Assembly: GCA_003013855.2 (NCBI GenBank)
Contig: ML058460.1
Coordinates: 744,001-808,000 of the forward strand
Source of the DNA: Liriodendron chinense
Taxonomy: Eukaryota > Streptophyta > Magnoliopsida > Magnoliales > Magnoliaceae
DNA: 64,000 nucleotides
Reading direction: 5' to 3'
The notes beneath the pieces are model-generated. The model had not been told where the DNA came from and made no database searches. It saw only the letters and a list, made by a program, of their open reading frames with translations. The position numbers and the translations under genes are program-made. This document shows, one piece after another, positions 12,111 to 24,300 of this stretch (positions are counted from its first letter, which is position 1; the number at the start of each line of letters is the position of its first letter).

Positions 12111-12115
12111 GGAAA

Positions 12116-12450
12116 ATTTAGCGACGGACCAAACCCGCCGCTAAAATTCCAAAATAAATGCGACGACCATAAATTTAACGACGGACCAATATATGTGGCA
12201 ACAATTTTTTACGACGGATCATTATCCGTCGCAACAATTTTGTACGACGGACCAATATCCGTCGCTAAATCCGTCGCTTTACATAATTTAGCGACGGACG
12301 TAATTCGTCGTTTAAAAGCGACGGACATAATTCGTCGTTTAAAATTTGTCACATAGTAAACTGCGACGGCCCATGCGACGGACCAAGTTCGTCGCTAATA
12401 CAGATTTGCGACGGACTTGATTCGTCGCAAAAATGCGATTTTGGCGTAGT
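12116..12450. repeat. Right subterminal repeat array of the CACTA element
   Basis: More than a dozen GCGACGGA/TCCGTCGC motifs and variants lie here in both orientations, for example 'gacggaccaatatccgtcgc' and 'gcgacggacataattcgtcg'. They mirror the array at 940-1160. Confidence 0.85.
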
Positions 12451-12454
12451 AACT

Positions 12455-13160
12455 CCCCCTTCAATTTTGTGCTTAATCATAGAAGTGGATTGCCTGTGCC
12501 CCGGCCACTGCAAGTTCCTTTGGTTGGAAGCTATGTGGGGGTACTCAGAGATGCCCATGACAAATCCACTCGGTCCATCAGTTTTGCAACCCCACAGTAG
12601 GATAGGAATCTAAAAATCAAGCAGACACACGAAATAGTGGGGACTGAATGCCCAAAGTTGGAAACTATGTGGGGGCCTACAGAAATTTTGTATCAGGATA
12701 ATATTTGTGCCTACAGTTTATCTGAGTGGTAATAACCTATGAATGGTTGGTATCACATGTAAACATTATGGTCGGCTCAACTGTGGACATTTTTCTTCCC
12801 ACTATTACATTTATTGTGGCCCACATGAGTTTTGGATTTGCCCGATTGATTTCTAAACTCTTGTTCTATTGTAATCTTTCGAAACTGGTGGATATAGTGG
12901 ATTTTTCACATACATCTCTATGTGGGCCCCACATAGCTTTCGACCACAAGAATTTGCATATATTATATCCAAACTATCCATCCATTTTGTGAGATCATTT
13001 TGGGACATGGTACAAAAATTGAGGCAGATCTAAAGCTCAAGTGGACCACCCCACATAAAGTAGTGCGGACAGTGATGCCCACCATTAAAACCTTCCTAAG
13101 GTCCACCCTATATGTTTATTTGTCATCCAACCTGTTCATAAGGTCACATAGACGTGGACC
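12455..13160. mobile_element. Foldback MITE fragments, mosaic
   Basis: Pieces of the foldback core recur (12600-12930 and 12910-13160), with GTGGGCCCCACAT, 'aagtggaccaccccacat' and 'aacctgttcataaggtcaca'. The ends are incomplete, suggesting truncation or overlap of two copies. Confidence 0.55.
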
Positions 13161-13263
13161 AAGGTAAAACACAAATGCCAGAGGAAGTCACACTGACCTC
13201 AACTTTTTGTTATTTTCAATTCATTTATGAAGTAGCTATCCCTTACGCAAGTTTGGTTGTAGG

Positions 13264-13779
13264 TAGGCCTGGCAAAATTCCACACGACTTGTCAACCCGC
13301 AAAACCTGTGTTCGGGTCTGGCCTTATTGTGTCAGGTCACTAACAAGTTGGCCCATCAAGACCCGTTACGATAACGGGTTGAGTTAGTGTGTCACCTGCG
13401 AAACCGTCTAACCTGTTAGTAAGGGTATTTTGGTAATTAGCTTTAATGTAGTGAGAAATCCCTAAGAAGTTAAGATAGCCAATAAGACTCTCTCTCTCTC
13501 TCACTGGGGAGTTTTCTCCATCTTTCTGTCCATGGCTACGCTTCACAATTTCTGTCGAATCGAGCCCCTTCTCATCTCTCTGCCCACGAAAGCACGGCCC
13601 ATTTATTTAATCGGTTAAACAGGTCAAGTTGCGGATAACCAGTTAAATTAACAAATGAGTTTGGGTTTCTAAATTTTGACCTTTAATTAATGAGTCTAGT
13701 TTGGGTGAGAGTATTTTTGACATGACAAAAATACAACACCAGCACGGACACGATTCAACATGACCAGTTGCCAAGCCTA
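13264..13779. mobile_element. hAT-type MITE, TAGGCCTGGCAA termini
   Basis: It begins TAGGCCTGGCAAAATTCC and ends TTGCCAAGCCTA, an inverted pair. The flanks (GTTGTAGG left, GTAGGGGG right) are similar but do not form a perfect 8-bp duplication. It belongs to the same family as 14267-14795, which lies in the opposite orientation. Confidence 0.65.
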
Positions 13780-13849
13780 GTAGGGGGCGAATTTGCTTGA
13801 CATCACTAAACGTGGAAAAATGTGGGCTACTTTACCCCGGAGCCTAGCT

Positions 13850-14905
13850 AGAGAGGGAGGGTCCTATCAGGGGCTATGTGGGGTCCGCCATGATGTATGT
13901 GTTTAATCAGGTCATTCATCCATTTTCACAAATAAATTTAGGTGATGAGCTCAAAAAATGAGGCAAATCAAATGCTCGAGTGGACCACACCACACCACAC
14001 CACACCACAGGAAACAATGGAGATTGAATGCTTGCGGCTGAAAACCTATTGGAGGCCACAGAAGTTATGGAGCAAGTTGATATTTATGTCTTGCCTTCAT
14101 CCAAGTCTACATGACCTTATGAACAGGTTGGATGGTAAATAAACATCAAGGTGGGCCCTAAGCATGACCTTATGAACAGGTTGGATGGTCAATAAATATC
14201 ACGGTGGGCCCTAGGAAGGTTTCAACGGTGGGGGGTCATTGCCACCCTTGCTTCCTGTGTTGTGGTTAGGCTTGGCAACGGGTCGTGTTGAGCCATGTTC
14301 ATGTCGTGTCAAAAATTTGCTCACCCAAACCTAGTAACTAACTAGTCGAAATCTAGAAACTCAAACTCATTTGTTAATTTAATAGGTTACCCATAACCCG
14401 ACCTGTTTAACCCGTTAGGCTAGTCTACTCATCAGATGGCCACACCGTTGATGACAACAATTGATAGTCTGACCCAACATACAGTTGTGGTCTACCTAGT
14501 GGGCCCATTCTATCACCGGAAATAATGGGATTCACTAGTGAGGCTAGGAGGAATCACCTGTATATTGTAATATTGAATATGATGGAGTGCCAAGGTTCAT
14601 AGGTGGGCCATGGTTTGGTGATATAGACCATTATGTTAACGAGTTAAATGGGTTCACGAGTGAAACACTGACCCAATCCATTACGTTAATGGGTCTTAAT
14701 GGGTCAACCCTTAGTGACCCGACACGATAAGGCTGGACCCGAACATTGGTTTTTTTGTGCTGGTTAACTGGTCGTTCGAAATTTTGCCAGGCCTAGTTGT
14801 GGTCTACCCAAGCCTTCGTTCTGTCTTCTTTTTGAGCTTATGCTCCAAAATGATCCAGCAAAATGGATGGAAGGCTGGGGTAAAACACATATATGACAGT
14901 GGACC
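13850..14905. mobile_element. Foldback MITE split by a hAT MITE
   Basis: The foldback arms at 13870-14258 and 14804-14900 belong together once the insert at 14267-14795 is removed ('tgttgtggt' joins 'ctaccc'). A 45-bp piece around 'gaccttatgaacaggttgga' is duplicated in tandem at about 14109 and 14165. A (CCACA)n run sits at 13985-14008. Confidence 0.7.
14267..14795. mobile_element. hAT MITE with perfect 8-bp target duplication
   Basis: The ends are TAGGCTTGGCAACGGG and ...ATTTTGCCAGGCCTA. The flanks are GTTGTGGT at 14259-14266 and again at 14796-14803, the hAT duplication length. It carries no coding sequence. Its own centre (about 14421-14627) holds a further GTGGGCC-type segment that may be a later insert. 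Confidence 0.88.
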
Positions 14906-14919
14906 ATAGAGCCCTGACT

Positions 14920-15400
14920 GGACCGTCAGCCCCTACCTACTTCGAGTAAAATCTTCAGGGTCCACCATGATTTATGCATTTCATCCACTCCATTCATCCA
15001 TTTTAACAAATAATTTTATGGCTTGAGACAAAAAATGAAGCATATAAAAAGCTTACGTGGACCACACCAGAGGAAACAATGTAAATTGAACCTGTACCAT
15101 TGAAAAGTTCTTGAGGGCCGCAGAAGTTTTGGATCAAGCTGATATTTGTTTTTTTTTCCTTTATCAATGTCTGTGTGGTCTTGTGAACAGGTTGGATGAC
15201 AAATAAACAGCACCATGGGCCCTAGAAAGGTTTCAACGGTGGAAATCATTATAACCACTGTTTCTTGTGGTATGGTCCACCCGAGTTTTAGATATGCTTC
15301 AAGTTTATTTTCAACCCCTTAAATGATCTCGAAAGGCGGATGGACAGTGTAGATAAACTAAACACATTTACAGTGGGCCCAAATGAGTTTACTCAGTAAG
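14920..15400. mobile_element. Foldback MITE
   Basis: The left arm 'gggtccaccatgatttatgc' and the right arm 'aaacacatttacagtgggcc' flank the shared core. The right end carries GAGTTTACTCAGTAAGATAA, a decayed version of the 15477-15978 terminus. Confidence 0.65.
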
Positions 15401-15476
15401 ATAAGATCAATCGTAATGAGTTTCAGGAGGCAATCCGATTTCGCAGCCCGCAAGTTTCCGCCACACCACACGAAAC

Positions 15477-15978
15477 GGAAGCGGATTGCGTACTGAGTAA
15501 CTCCGCACGCTAGCGTGCGGAGTAAACTCCGTGGGGCCACAGTGATTTACGTATTTTATCAACTCGGTCCATCCATCTTAACAGAAAATGTTAGGTATGG
15601 TACCAAAAAATGAAGCATATAAAAATCTAAAGTGGACCATTGAAAAATTCTCGGAAGACACAGAAGTTTTGGATCAAGCTGATATTTGTGTTTTCCCTTC
15701 ATCCATATCCATGTGATCTTATGAGCAGGTTGGATGACAAATAAACATCACTGTAGGGCCTGGGAAGGTTTCAACGGTGGAAATCATTATTCCCACTGGT
15801 TCCCGTGGCATGGTCTACTTGAGATTTGGATATGCTTAAACTTTGGGCTCAACCATTAAAATGAGCTGAAAAAAGATATGGACGGAATAGATAAAGCACA
15901 TACATGGTAGGTGGGCCCAACTGAGTTTACTCTGCACAATAAGAGCGTGCTGAGTAACTCCGCACGCAATCCGATTCC
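15477..15978. mobile_element. Foldback MITE with 9-bp target duplication
   Basis: It starts GGAAGCGGATTGCGTACTGA and ends ...CGCACGCAATCCGATTCC, inverted copies of one another with a one-base gap. Direct flanks ACACGAAAC occur at 15468-15476 and 15979-15987. A 9-bp duplication is typical of Mutator-like (MULE) elements, so this 502-bp family is probably moved by a MULE transposase. Confidence 0.88.
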
Positions 15979-15989
15979 ACACGAAACAG

Positions 15990-17240
15990 TGGATTATCAA
16001 TTACAGACCTCTTGTCGGCCACGAAAGTTTTGAATAAGCTGATATTTGTTTTTCCCTTTCATCCGGGTCTGTGCGACCTTACCAACTGGTTGGATCGTCA
16101 ACAAACGTTATGGTGGACCCTTAATGGTGGGTTTTCCACAACCACTGTTTTCTGTGGTGTGGCCCACATGAAACCATTATCTAAAATGAGTTGGAAAAAC
16201 AGATGAACGGCATAGATATACAATACATACATACGTGGAGGTGGCCCCACTATCAGATCCGCACCCACATCGTTGCTCGCGTTCCGAAAGAGTCGGTCGG
16301 CATCTTCTGGAGCTCTATTGCATGACTTACATGTGTCCCACGTATCAGAAGACTGACGAAGGTAGTAAGTTTTTCAATTAAGTGTCCCGACGCGGATCAG
16401 GTGGTGTTGCCCCCATCACCCTGCGAGGTGACGCGTGGGGCGATGTAGGGCGATGTATGTCTTTTATATTCACGCCATTCATCTTGGCCCCCTCATTTTA
16501 GGGCATGCACCAAAACATAAGACGACGCCGATTGCGTCTTGTCCCCGCTGGACCGATTACCGTCCAAGCAGGTGCTCTAGGGACCACCATGATGTTTGAT
16601 GTATTTGTTTATTCATGCCGACCAGCCCTTTTCTCACCACTGTAATACTGTTTCCAGTGGTGGGGTTCACATAATTATGCTTCCAATTCTCCTTTATTTC
16701 GGACACGGATTGCCTCTTGCCCCCATTTGGACGGATTACTGGGCCCACCATGATATATCTGTTTATCCACACCGTCCATCTCTTTTCTAGTATCATTTTA
16801 AGGAATGAAACCAAGAATGATGCAGATCCAACGCACCAGATGATTCTTGTATTTAATGCAACTTGCATTTAATGCAACCCAAGCTTACTTATTTGGTGTG
16901 GTCCACTTGAGGGTTAGATCTGCCTAATTCTTGGACTCATGCTTTAAAATGACATGATATTGAACGCCCACCATTAAAAACTTCTTCGAGGTTATAACAG
17001 AATTAGATCAGGCTGATAGTTGTGTTTACCCTTCAATTCTTTTTTACCTTATAATTCTATGAATAAACATCACTGTAGGCCCGGGGAAGATTTCAACTGT
17101 GGATGTCATTACGCCCATTGTTTTATGTGGTATGGCTCAGTTGAGCTTTGGATATACTTCAAGTTTGGGTCATGCCCTAAAATGAGCTGGAAAAATGGAA
17201 GAATAAGGTGCATAGAACACCACCTGTGTGCCCCCACAGA
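15990..17240. mobile_element. Cluster of partial foldback MITEs
   Basis: Three or more incomplete copies lie at about 15990-16250, 16400-16870 and 16880-17240. Each shows parts of the shared core ('ttttggatcaagctgata'-like centre, 'gggcccaccatgatatatct', 'ccacttgag'). Termini and duplications are not clear. Confidence 0.55.
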
Positions 17241-17363
17241 GTCTTTACATCAGTGTAATGGGTGATGAGTAGAGCTATACGTGACTTTGAACTGGTTCGG
17301 TTAGCTTGCTCGACTCAGCTCGAAACAGCTCGATTCGGCTTGATTTGAATGCTGGCTCCAAAC

Positions 17364-18113
17364 TAAGCATGTAAAATGGGTCGGGCCTCCTAAGCTCGAC
17401 ACGGCCCGGCCTGGCTTGGCGGTCAACGGTGCGCGGCCCGGCCCTACATGCCCGGCACGGCCCAGCATGGCACAAAAAATGCGGTGGGTCGTGCTGGGCT
17501 GAGGTGTCAAGCCTGTCGGGTCGGCATGGACATGGCACGCGGGCTGACACTGCACGTGGGCCGGCACGACACGACACGACCCACCAAGGGGCCCATCGGT
17601 AAAAAAATGGAATATAGCCATTTTGTTTATCATTTTGCCCCTCCCAACAGTCATAAAACAACTAGTTTAAAAGGTATTTTGATCTTTATATCATTTTTTA
17701 CAATTTCGCCCCTCCTAACAGCCATAAAATGGCTAGTTTAATGGGTATTTTGGTCTTTTTTACTATGTGGACAATTTTGCCCCTCCCGACCGTCATAAAA
17801 CGACTAATTTGTTTCAAAATCAATAATAAAATTATTATTCACTTTATTTCAACATTCTACACTCATTCAAATACAAAAAAAAAAAAATGAAAAAATATTT
17901 TTAAAAAAAAAGTTATAAAGGTATATAAAAACAGGTGGGCTACCTGATGGGCAGGCACGGCATGGCACGTCCTAGACCATGTCACGGGCCGTGTTGGGCC
18001 AACCCTAGTGATAATCAGGCACAACACGGCTGAGGTCATGGGCTGTGCCTGGGCTGGGCTGGGCCTGACCACTCATGGGCCATGATGCCGACACGGCCCA
18101 TTTTACAGCCCTA
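17364..18113. mobile_element. Nested hAT MITE, GTAAAATGGG termini
   Basis: The left end TAAGCATGTAAAATGGG and right end CCCATTTTACAGCCCTA pair as inverted repeats. The flanks CTCCAAAC (17356-17363) and CTTCGAAC (18114-18121) match at 6 of 8 positions, both differences being C/T changes, as expected for an ageing 8-bp hAT duplication. The subterminal regions are rich in CGGCCCGG/GGCACGG. Confidence 0.75.
17633..17830. repeat. Three tandem copies of a roughly 65-bp unit
   Basis: The unit begins 'ttgcccctcc(c/t)(a/g)ac' and continues 'gtcataaaacaactagttt', then 'gggtattttggtctttt'. Copies start at about 17634, 17706 and 17772. Confidence 0.85.
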
Positions 18114-18510
18114 CTTCGAACCAAGCCAATCCTTTTTTCTATGCTCGAAATGAGTTTTGAGCCTAGCTCGATTCGATTTGACTTAAAACTCGGCTCAATT
18201 GCAGCTTAACTCGGCTCAACTCGATTGGAACTTGACTCAACTAGATGAAAATATATGTTGTTGCAAAAGAAAGCAAAAAAAATGAGAGGTGAAACTCTTT
18301 ATAAATGCAAGTGCGGAGTGTCAATTGACTTTAAGCTACCTTTATGCCCAAATTTTAAGTAGTTTTAGCCTAGGATTTTGGGCTAGGCCTATTTTTTTCT
18401 TTTTTTAAAAAAAATTCCATACTCGAAGTCGGCTCAAATGCTCAGTCCAGCCAGCTCGATCATGTCAGTTCAGCCTAGCTCGAACAGGGCTCGGCTCGTG
18501 TACAGCTCTG

Positions 18511-18922
18511 TGCCATCATGTGACACATTTGATTTAGAAAAATAATCATGGCCGGTTTGAAGAAGTTCACCAAGGACCCCTATTCAAACATGTGACTAAA
18601 GGAGTTGACTTTCCTAGATTTTTTTATGAGGAAATTTCACATAAGACCCCACCTAACACGTAGCCCTGATCACTCACAAATGTGTAAATTTAGCACGTGT
18701 AACGTCGTTCACCTCTTTATTTTCTACTTGCGCGAAGCTATGCATTACTCAAAAGACAATATTCAGAGTTTATATTGTTTCCTGGCAATGCTGCTTTGAC
18801 CCCAGCGGAAAACTTTGATACTCAGGAAAAGTGTGACGGATGATATGCGGGCACTTAAAAACTGCATACATGGAGTACAATTAATTCAAATTAATGGGTC
18901 CCAATTTAAGTGTATCATGAAT
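18511..18922. other. Intergenic, nothing recognised
   Basis: No coding frame, inverted repeat or tandem repeat stands out. Confidence 0.45.
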
Positions 18923-19500
18923 TGTTATGGGTAAATACGAGCTGACCTTCTGGTCGTAAATACGAAACGACTTGAGCACAAGTCGAAATCCTCCGACCCA
19001 ACTTGAAGACAAATTCACTGAGGTCATCAATGAGACAACCTCATCCACGAGACGACCTCATTCGCAAGACGACCTCATCCTTATCATCTCAAATCCCGTA
19101 ATCTTAGGCGTTTGCCAAAATAGCAGGAGAAAGATCCGGAGAATCATCAACTGATACAAAAACGTTTTCGGTAACAGTGAAGTGACCCAAAGATCTCAGA
19201 GGTCCGGGATCTCCTCTGCGAAAATCGCGTCTCCTAATGAGAACACAATTGAATAACCTAAGTCTAGAAAGAGATACGTTCTCTTCACTATCAAGGTACA
19301 AAAAAACTTCTACTCACAGAAAAACTCTTAATTCAGAAACTTCGACTAACTTAGGCATTGGAGGACTAACGGCTGGTCCCTGGCCTCCTCTTAGCCATTG
19401 TTTGTCTTTGCAGATCTCCATCTGACGAGTTAAATTTCTATCTCATTCTCGAGGCGATCATCGATCTCACCTCTCTCGTTGTTAAAAATCAATAACAACA
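18923..19500 (+). repeat. Putative 5' LTR of the Tat-like element
   Basis: It starts TGTTATGGG and ends ...AATAACAACA, immediately before the primer-binding-like site. Because no second copy is present, the boundaries are inferred from the TG...CA ends only. Confidence 0.4.
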
Positions 19501-19501
19501 G

Positions 19502-19519
19502 TTGGCGCTGTCTATGGGA
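19502..19519 (+). promoter_or_regulatory. Primer-binding site of the Tat-like element
   Basis: TTGGCGCTGTCTATGGGA resembles the TTGGCGCCGTCTGTGGGA type of site that follows the 5' LTR in plant Tat and Athila relatives. Confidence 0.55.
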
Positions 19520-19560
19520 TCGACAACTGCAAAGTCGTGTTCTCACCTAAAAGCTTCAGA

Positions 19561-21139
19561 AAACTTCAGATGGTTGGGAAAAAGAAGTTTAAAGGGAAAG
19601 CTCCCGCTATCGCTGAGCCATCCGAACCCGCGCGGTCCGACAATAAAGGATCCGTTCCTGAAACGCCCACCCTCCGAATCGGAAGCTCGTCACCACAACT
19701 TGTTCAGCAAAGCGGACGACAGAGGTCTCGCAACCGTGGGACCAGACTGTCAGTTCTCGAAGAACAAGTAGGAGGCGTGGCCGATCGGTTAGGAGGTGTG
19801 GACAAGCGGTTTGGACACTTTGACCAACAACTTGATGATATCAAGGCTCTCCTGATCAACTTAGCCCAACCATCCCCGGTCTATAGGGATGAGGGCGAGC
19901 CTCAACAATCGCACCAAGTTCCCCCACCACAACATTCTTTGCCGATCCCGAGTCGAAGGCGTGCTGAAGAAGACGAAGTTGCCAGCCGAGCAACAAGGGC
20001 TAAAACCCGGTCGGTAGCAGATCTGCTCGTGAGCGATTTGTGCCACAGACTCGAAGAAAAAAGGTCAGCTCATCTAGATCGCAACCAAACAAGGCGACAA
20101 TATAACTCCGTTGGACGCCGAGCTGAAAGAACTCCGTGAATACGTAGGCAATATCCAAAGGGCATAGCGCGCCCGAGCACCCATTGTTGTAGACTCATTG
20201 GTCGATTCATCCGAATCTCCATTCACTGGATAGATCCGCGAGAAACCACTTCCTAAAGGATTTAAAATCCCCCAGCTCAAACAATATTCTAGGATAGGAG
20301 ATCCGGCGAAGCATCTGAAAAATTTCAAGGTTCAAATGGAACTCCTCAGAGTTAACAGGCACATCATGTGCAAGGCCTTCCCTTTATCGTTAACAAGCTC
20401 GGCATGGACTTGGTTCCGAAATCTAAAACCAAGATCGATCAACTCGTTCGCCCAATTAAGTAGGGCCTTCGGCACCCAGTTCATTGGAAGTATTGATTCG
20501 AGGAAGCATTTGACCCATCTTGCCGCCGTCAAACAAAAAGAAGACGAGTCATTGAAGGACTACCTCGTACGTTTCAATGCTGAGGCCATCCAGGTCAAAA
20601 ACTTATCCCAGGACGTACTGCTCCACACCATGATCGGGGGATTACGCAATAAGAGATTCCTCTAGTCCGTAAGAGAAGAGTCGCCCCAATCCGTGGCAGA
20701 ATTCCTGGATCGAGCTGCCAAACATATCAACGCGGAGGAGCTAGTCAATGCGCACAGATCGTCCTCTAGAGGCAAAGATCACTAAGAAGAAAGCAGCTCG
20801 AAGAGGCACAAACCAGATTGGTGATTGCCAGGTCGGAACTCTACCACCTGGGGATCCAAAGCCTCAGCCCCTTGGTTAGAGAAATACACACTGCTCAACG
20901 CGACCATTGAGCAAGTATACCTATCGAAAAAGGGCAAGCTGTTGTTTGGACGACAAGCAAAGATAAAAATTGACTCCGATAGGAGATTGAAATCAAAATA
21001 CTGCTTGCATCATAAAGACCATGGTTATAATACAGCAGATTGCTTCGACCTAAAACGCCAGATAGAAACCCTCATTCAACAGGGATTCTTGAAGGACTAT
21101 ATTGCCCAGCGTCAGGAGGACCGAACGGCCGCGGATTAG
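19561..21139 (+). pseudogene. Gag of the Tat-like element, broken
   Basis: An N-terminal charged region (19561-20139) is followed by the retrotransposon gag domain, readable as GDPAKHLKNFKVQMELLRVN, LTSSAWTWFRNLKPRSINSF and LTHLAAVKQKEDESLKDYLV (about 20295-20665). A stop (20663-20665) breaks it before a region with SVAEFLDRAAKHINAEELV. The last part (20825-21139) includes CLHHKDHGYNTADCFDLKRQ, the gag tail of this lineage. Gag forms the particle shell. At least three breaks make it non-functional. Confidence 0.75.
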
Positions 21140-21361
21140 AACAACCAGACCGATGAACCGATCGATAATAACCCCGTGGAAGAAATCCACATGATCTTCG
21201 GTGGGCCAACTACTGGGGATACCGGCAACGCCTATAAAGCATATGCACGGCAAATTAGGACATCTGAACTAGGATTACAGGTAAACATTGCGAGCCGACC
21301 TGCGAAAATCGCTAAAGTCGCTTCTCGGGCGCTAACTTTCACTGAGGAAGATGCTAGAGGT

Positions 21362-24300
21362 ATTCTCCACCCCTACGATGATTCGCTCGTAGTATCAATG
21401 CTGGTTGCCAACAAAAAACTTCATAGAATGATGGTCAGTACGGATAGTTCGGTGGACATTCTGTATAGCGCTACTTCAAGAAGATGAAAATCGACAGATC
21501 CATGTTGAGACCAGTGAAAACGGCTTTAACCGGATTCACCAGGGATACGATCATGCTAGAAGGGGAGATAACTCTTCTAGTCACAGCAGAAGATGAACCT
21601 AATCAAAAAATGATTATGGTCGATTTCCTTGTTGTTAACACCCCATCCACCTACAACGCGATAATCGGTCATCCCATCCTCCGAGCCCTTAAAGCTGGTA
21701 TATTAATACTACCTCACTATGAAATTTGACGCTGATGAAGGCATCGGAGTGATACGGGGCAATCAATAGGAATACTGTTGTTGTTACGAGCTGACCCTGC
21801 GGGGAAAAGCCTGGTCTCTATCGTCTCATACATGACCCCCTTGGATCCCAAAGAAGAGACAGAGGAACGCGGATCACCCGCTGAAGAACTGACCAAGGTC
21901 CCTTTAACAAATGACAATCCGACCCGAGTAGTCAAAATCAGCTCCCAGTTGAACGACGAGATGCGGGAGAGATTAATCACCTTCATGAAACAGCACGCAG
22001 CTGTGTTCGCATGGTCTCACCAAGACATGCCGAGTATCAGCTCGAAAATTATGGTCTATCGACTAAATGTCGATCCAACCTTCAAGCCAATTCATCAAGA
22101 ACGGCAACCTTTCAACACAGAAAGATATGCTGTGATCGATGAGGAGGTCAAAAAACTACGCCAAGCAGGGTTTATCGAGGATGTACGTTACCCAGATTGG
22201 CTCGCCAATGTCGTTTTGGTGAAAAAAACTAGTGAAAAATGGAGAGTTTGTGTGGACTACACCGACCTCAACAAAGCTTGCCCGAAAGACAGTTTACCGC
22301 TGCCCAGGATAGATCAACTCGTCGACGCGACGTCTGGTTTCGAGCTACTCAGTTTTATGAACGCCTACTCTAGATATAACCGAATTCAGATGCATCCACC
22401 CGACAAACAGAAGACGATGTTCATCACCGACCGATGCCTATACTGCTATAGGGTGATGCCCTTCAGACTAAAAAATATAGGAGCAACCTACCAGCGCTTG
22501 GTCAATAAAATGTTTGCCGAACAAATCAGTAAAACAATGGAGGTATATGTGGACGACGTGCTCATTAAAATCTTACTGTCAGAAAACCACATTAAAGACC
22601 TCGGTACAATGTTCGGTATTTTAAAAATATATCAAATGAAACTCAATCTCAACAAATGCGCCTTTGGAGTAGGCTCGGGAAAATTTCTCGGCTTTATGGT
22701 GAACCAAAGGGGAATAGAGGCTAATCCAGAAAAGATTCAAGCCCTGATCAACATGAGCTTGCCCAGTACCATGAAAGAAGTCCAACATCTTACAAAGAGG
22801 ATTGCGGCTCTCAACAGGTTCGTCTCAAGAGTTATTGATCGGTGCCTCCCTTTCTTCAAACAACTCTGCAAGTGCAAGAAAATGACCTGGATGTCAAAAT
22901 GCGAACAGGCATTGCTCGAGCCGAAAGCTTATCTCGACTCCACACCTTTATTATCCAAACCAATACAAGGGGAGGAACTACTTTTGTACTTAGCGATTTC
23001 ACCAGCAGCAGTCAACTCAGCTCTGATTCGAGACAACGTAGAGACCCAAAGGTCTATTTATTATGTTAATAAAGCTTAGCTTGATGCAGAGACGTGATAT
23101 CCAAACATTGAAAAGCTAGCCTTGGCATTGATCACAACAGCCAGACGATTGAGACCCTACTTCCAAGCACACCCGATAGCTGTGTTGATGGACCAACCGC
23201 TACGATAAGTCCTGTAGAAGCCTGAAATCTCAGGTCGGCTCGTCAAGTGGGTCGTTGAGGTCGGTGAGTTCGACATACGGTTCCAACCTCGTGCTGCGAT
23301 CAAGGGTCAAGCCGTGGCTGATTTCATTACCGAGTTCACCAACCCTTTGAACAACCAGCACGATCATGACTCAAGTCATCCCGCTGCCGAACGGTTTTGA
23401 TAGTTCCTTCGAAACATGATCCATCCATATAGTTACTATACGTTGACAGGTCGTCGAATTCGCAAGGTAGCAGGGCGGGCCTCATCTTGATTTCTCCAGA
23501 CGGGGTCGTCAAAGTTCAATATGTGCTTAGATTCGACTTCCAAGCCTCCAATAATGAAGTTGAATATGAAGCCCTCCCAGCTGGACTACGCCATACTTTT
23601 AAAATAGGGGTCCGAGAGGTGAAGGTGCACAGTGATTCGCAATTAGTGGTCGGGCAGGTGACCGCGGAATATCAAGCGAAAGGAAAGAAGATGTACGTGT
23701 ATCTAGTCAAAGCCAAAGAACTGCTATCACGCTTCGATCACTACGAGATCATTCAAGTCCCGAGAGCTTAAAATACTAATGTAGACTCACTTGCAAAGTT
23801 AGCATCGGCAGTAGATGACGAGCTCAGTAGGATGATCCCCGTCGAAGCATATTTCAGGAGAAGTCGATTGAAATACTCCCAATATCAACTAGCACGAGCT
23901 AGATGGATCCCATCATTCGTTTCCTACAACAAGGAGAATTGCCAGAATATAGAAAAGAATCGCAAAAAATTCGTTACAGGTCCGCTCGTTACACGCTAAT
24001 CGATGGAATCCTTTACAAGAAAGGGTTTTCTCTCTTTTGCCTACGTTGAGTTGGACTTGAGGAGGCTGACTATATCCTTAGGGAAATACACTTCGGTAGC
24101 TGTGGAAACTATTCTGGGAGCAGGGCACTTGCGCAAAAAGTAATTCGACAAGGATACTATTGGCCTACGATCCAACATGATGCCTGAGAAGTCGTCAAAA
24201 AAGTGCAACAAGTGTCAGCGATTCGCCTCAGTCCCTCATCTGTCACCGAAAGAGCTCACTCCCATGGCTGGACCATGGCCATTCACCCAATGAGGAGTTG

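Larger units (their letters stand above)
922..12451. mobile_element. CACTA (En/Spm) transposon carrying host gene fragments
   Basis: The left end reads CACTACGCCAAATTTGCATT. The right end, reverse complemented, reads TACTACGCCAAAATCGCATT, and the match continues through TTTTGCGACG (about 28 of 31 bases; the outermost base has changed from C to T). The flanks carry the same 3 bp, ACT, at 919-921 and 12452-12454, which is the CACTA superfamily duplication size. Just inside both ends lie dense direct and inverted copies of GCGACGGA, the expected layout of subterminal transposase-binding repeats. I found no TnpD-like transposase, so the element is probably non-autonomous. The interior holds broken ASPM and NOT1 exons plus unnamed exon-like pieces, and it has been hit by at least four foldback or Harbinger-like MITEs. 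Pairing of the two ends over 11.5 kb is inferred from TIR, TSD and subterminal motif together. Confidence 0.82.
17270..18510. mobile_element. Outer hAT-like MITE, TAGAGCTRTAC termini
   Basis: The left end TAGAGCTATACGTGA and right end ...CTCGTGTACAGCTCTG are imperfect inverted repeats, with CTCGAC/GGCTCG repeats inside both ends. A second element (17364-18113) is nested in it. No flanking duplication was seen. Confidence 0.55.

Noticed and set aside
940..12450. Regularly repeated GCGACGGA words considered as a CRISPR-like or satellite array
   Set aside because: Spacing is irregular, both orientations occur, and they cluster at the two ends of a CACTA element.
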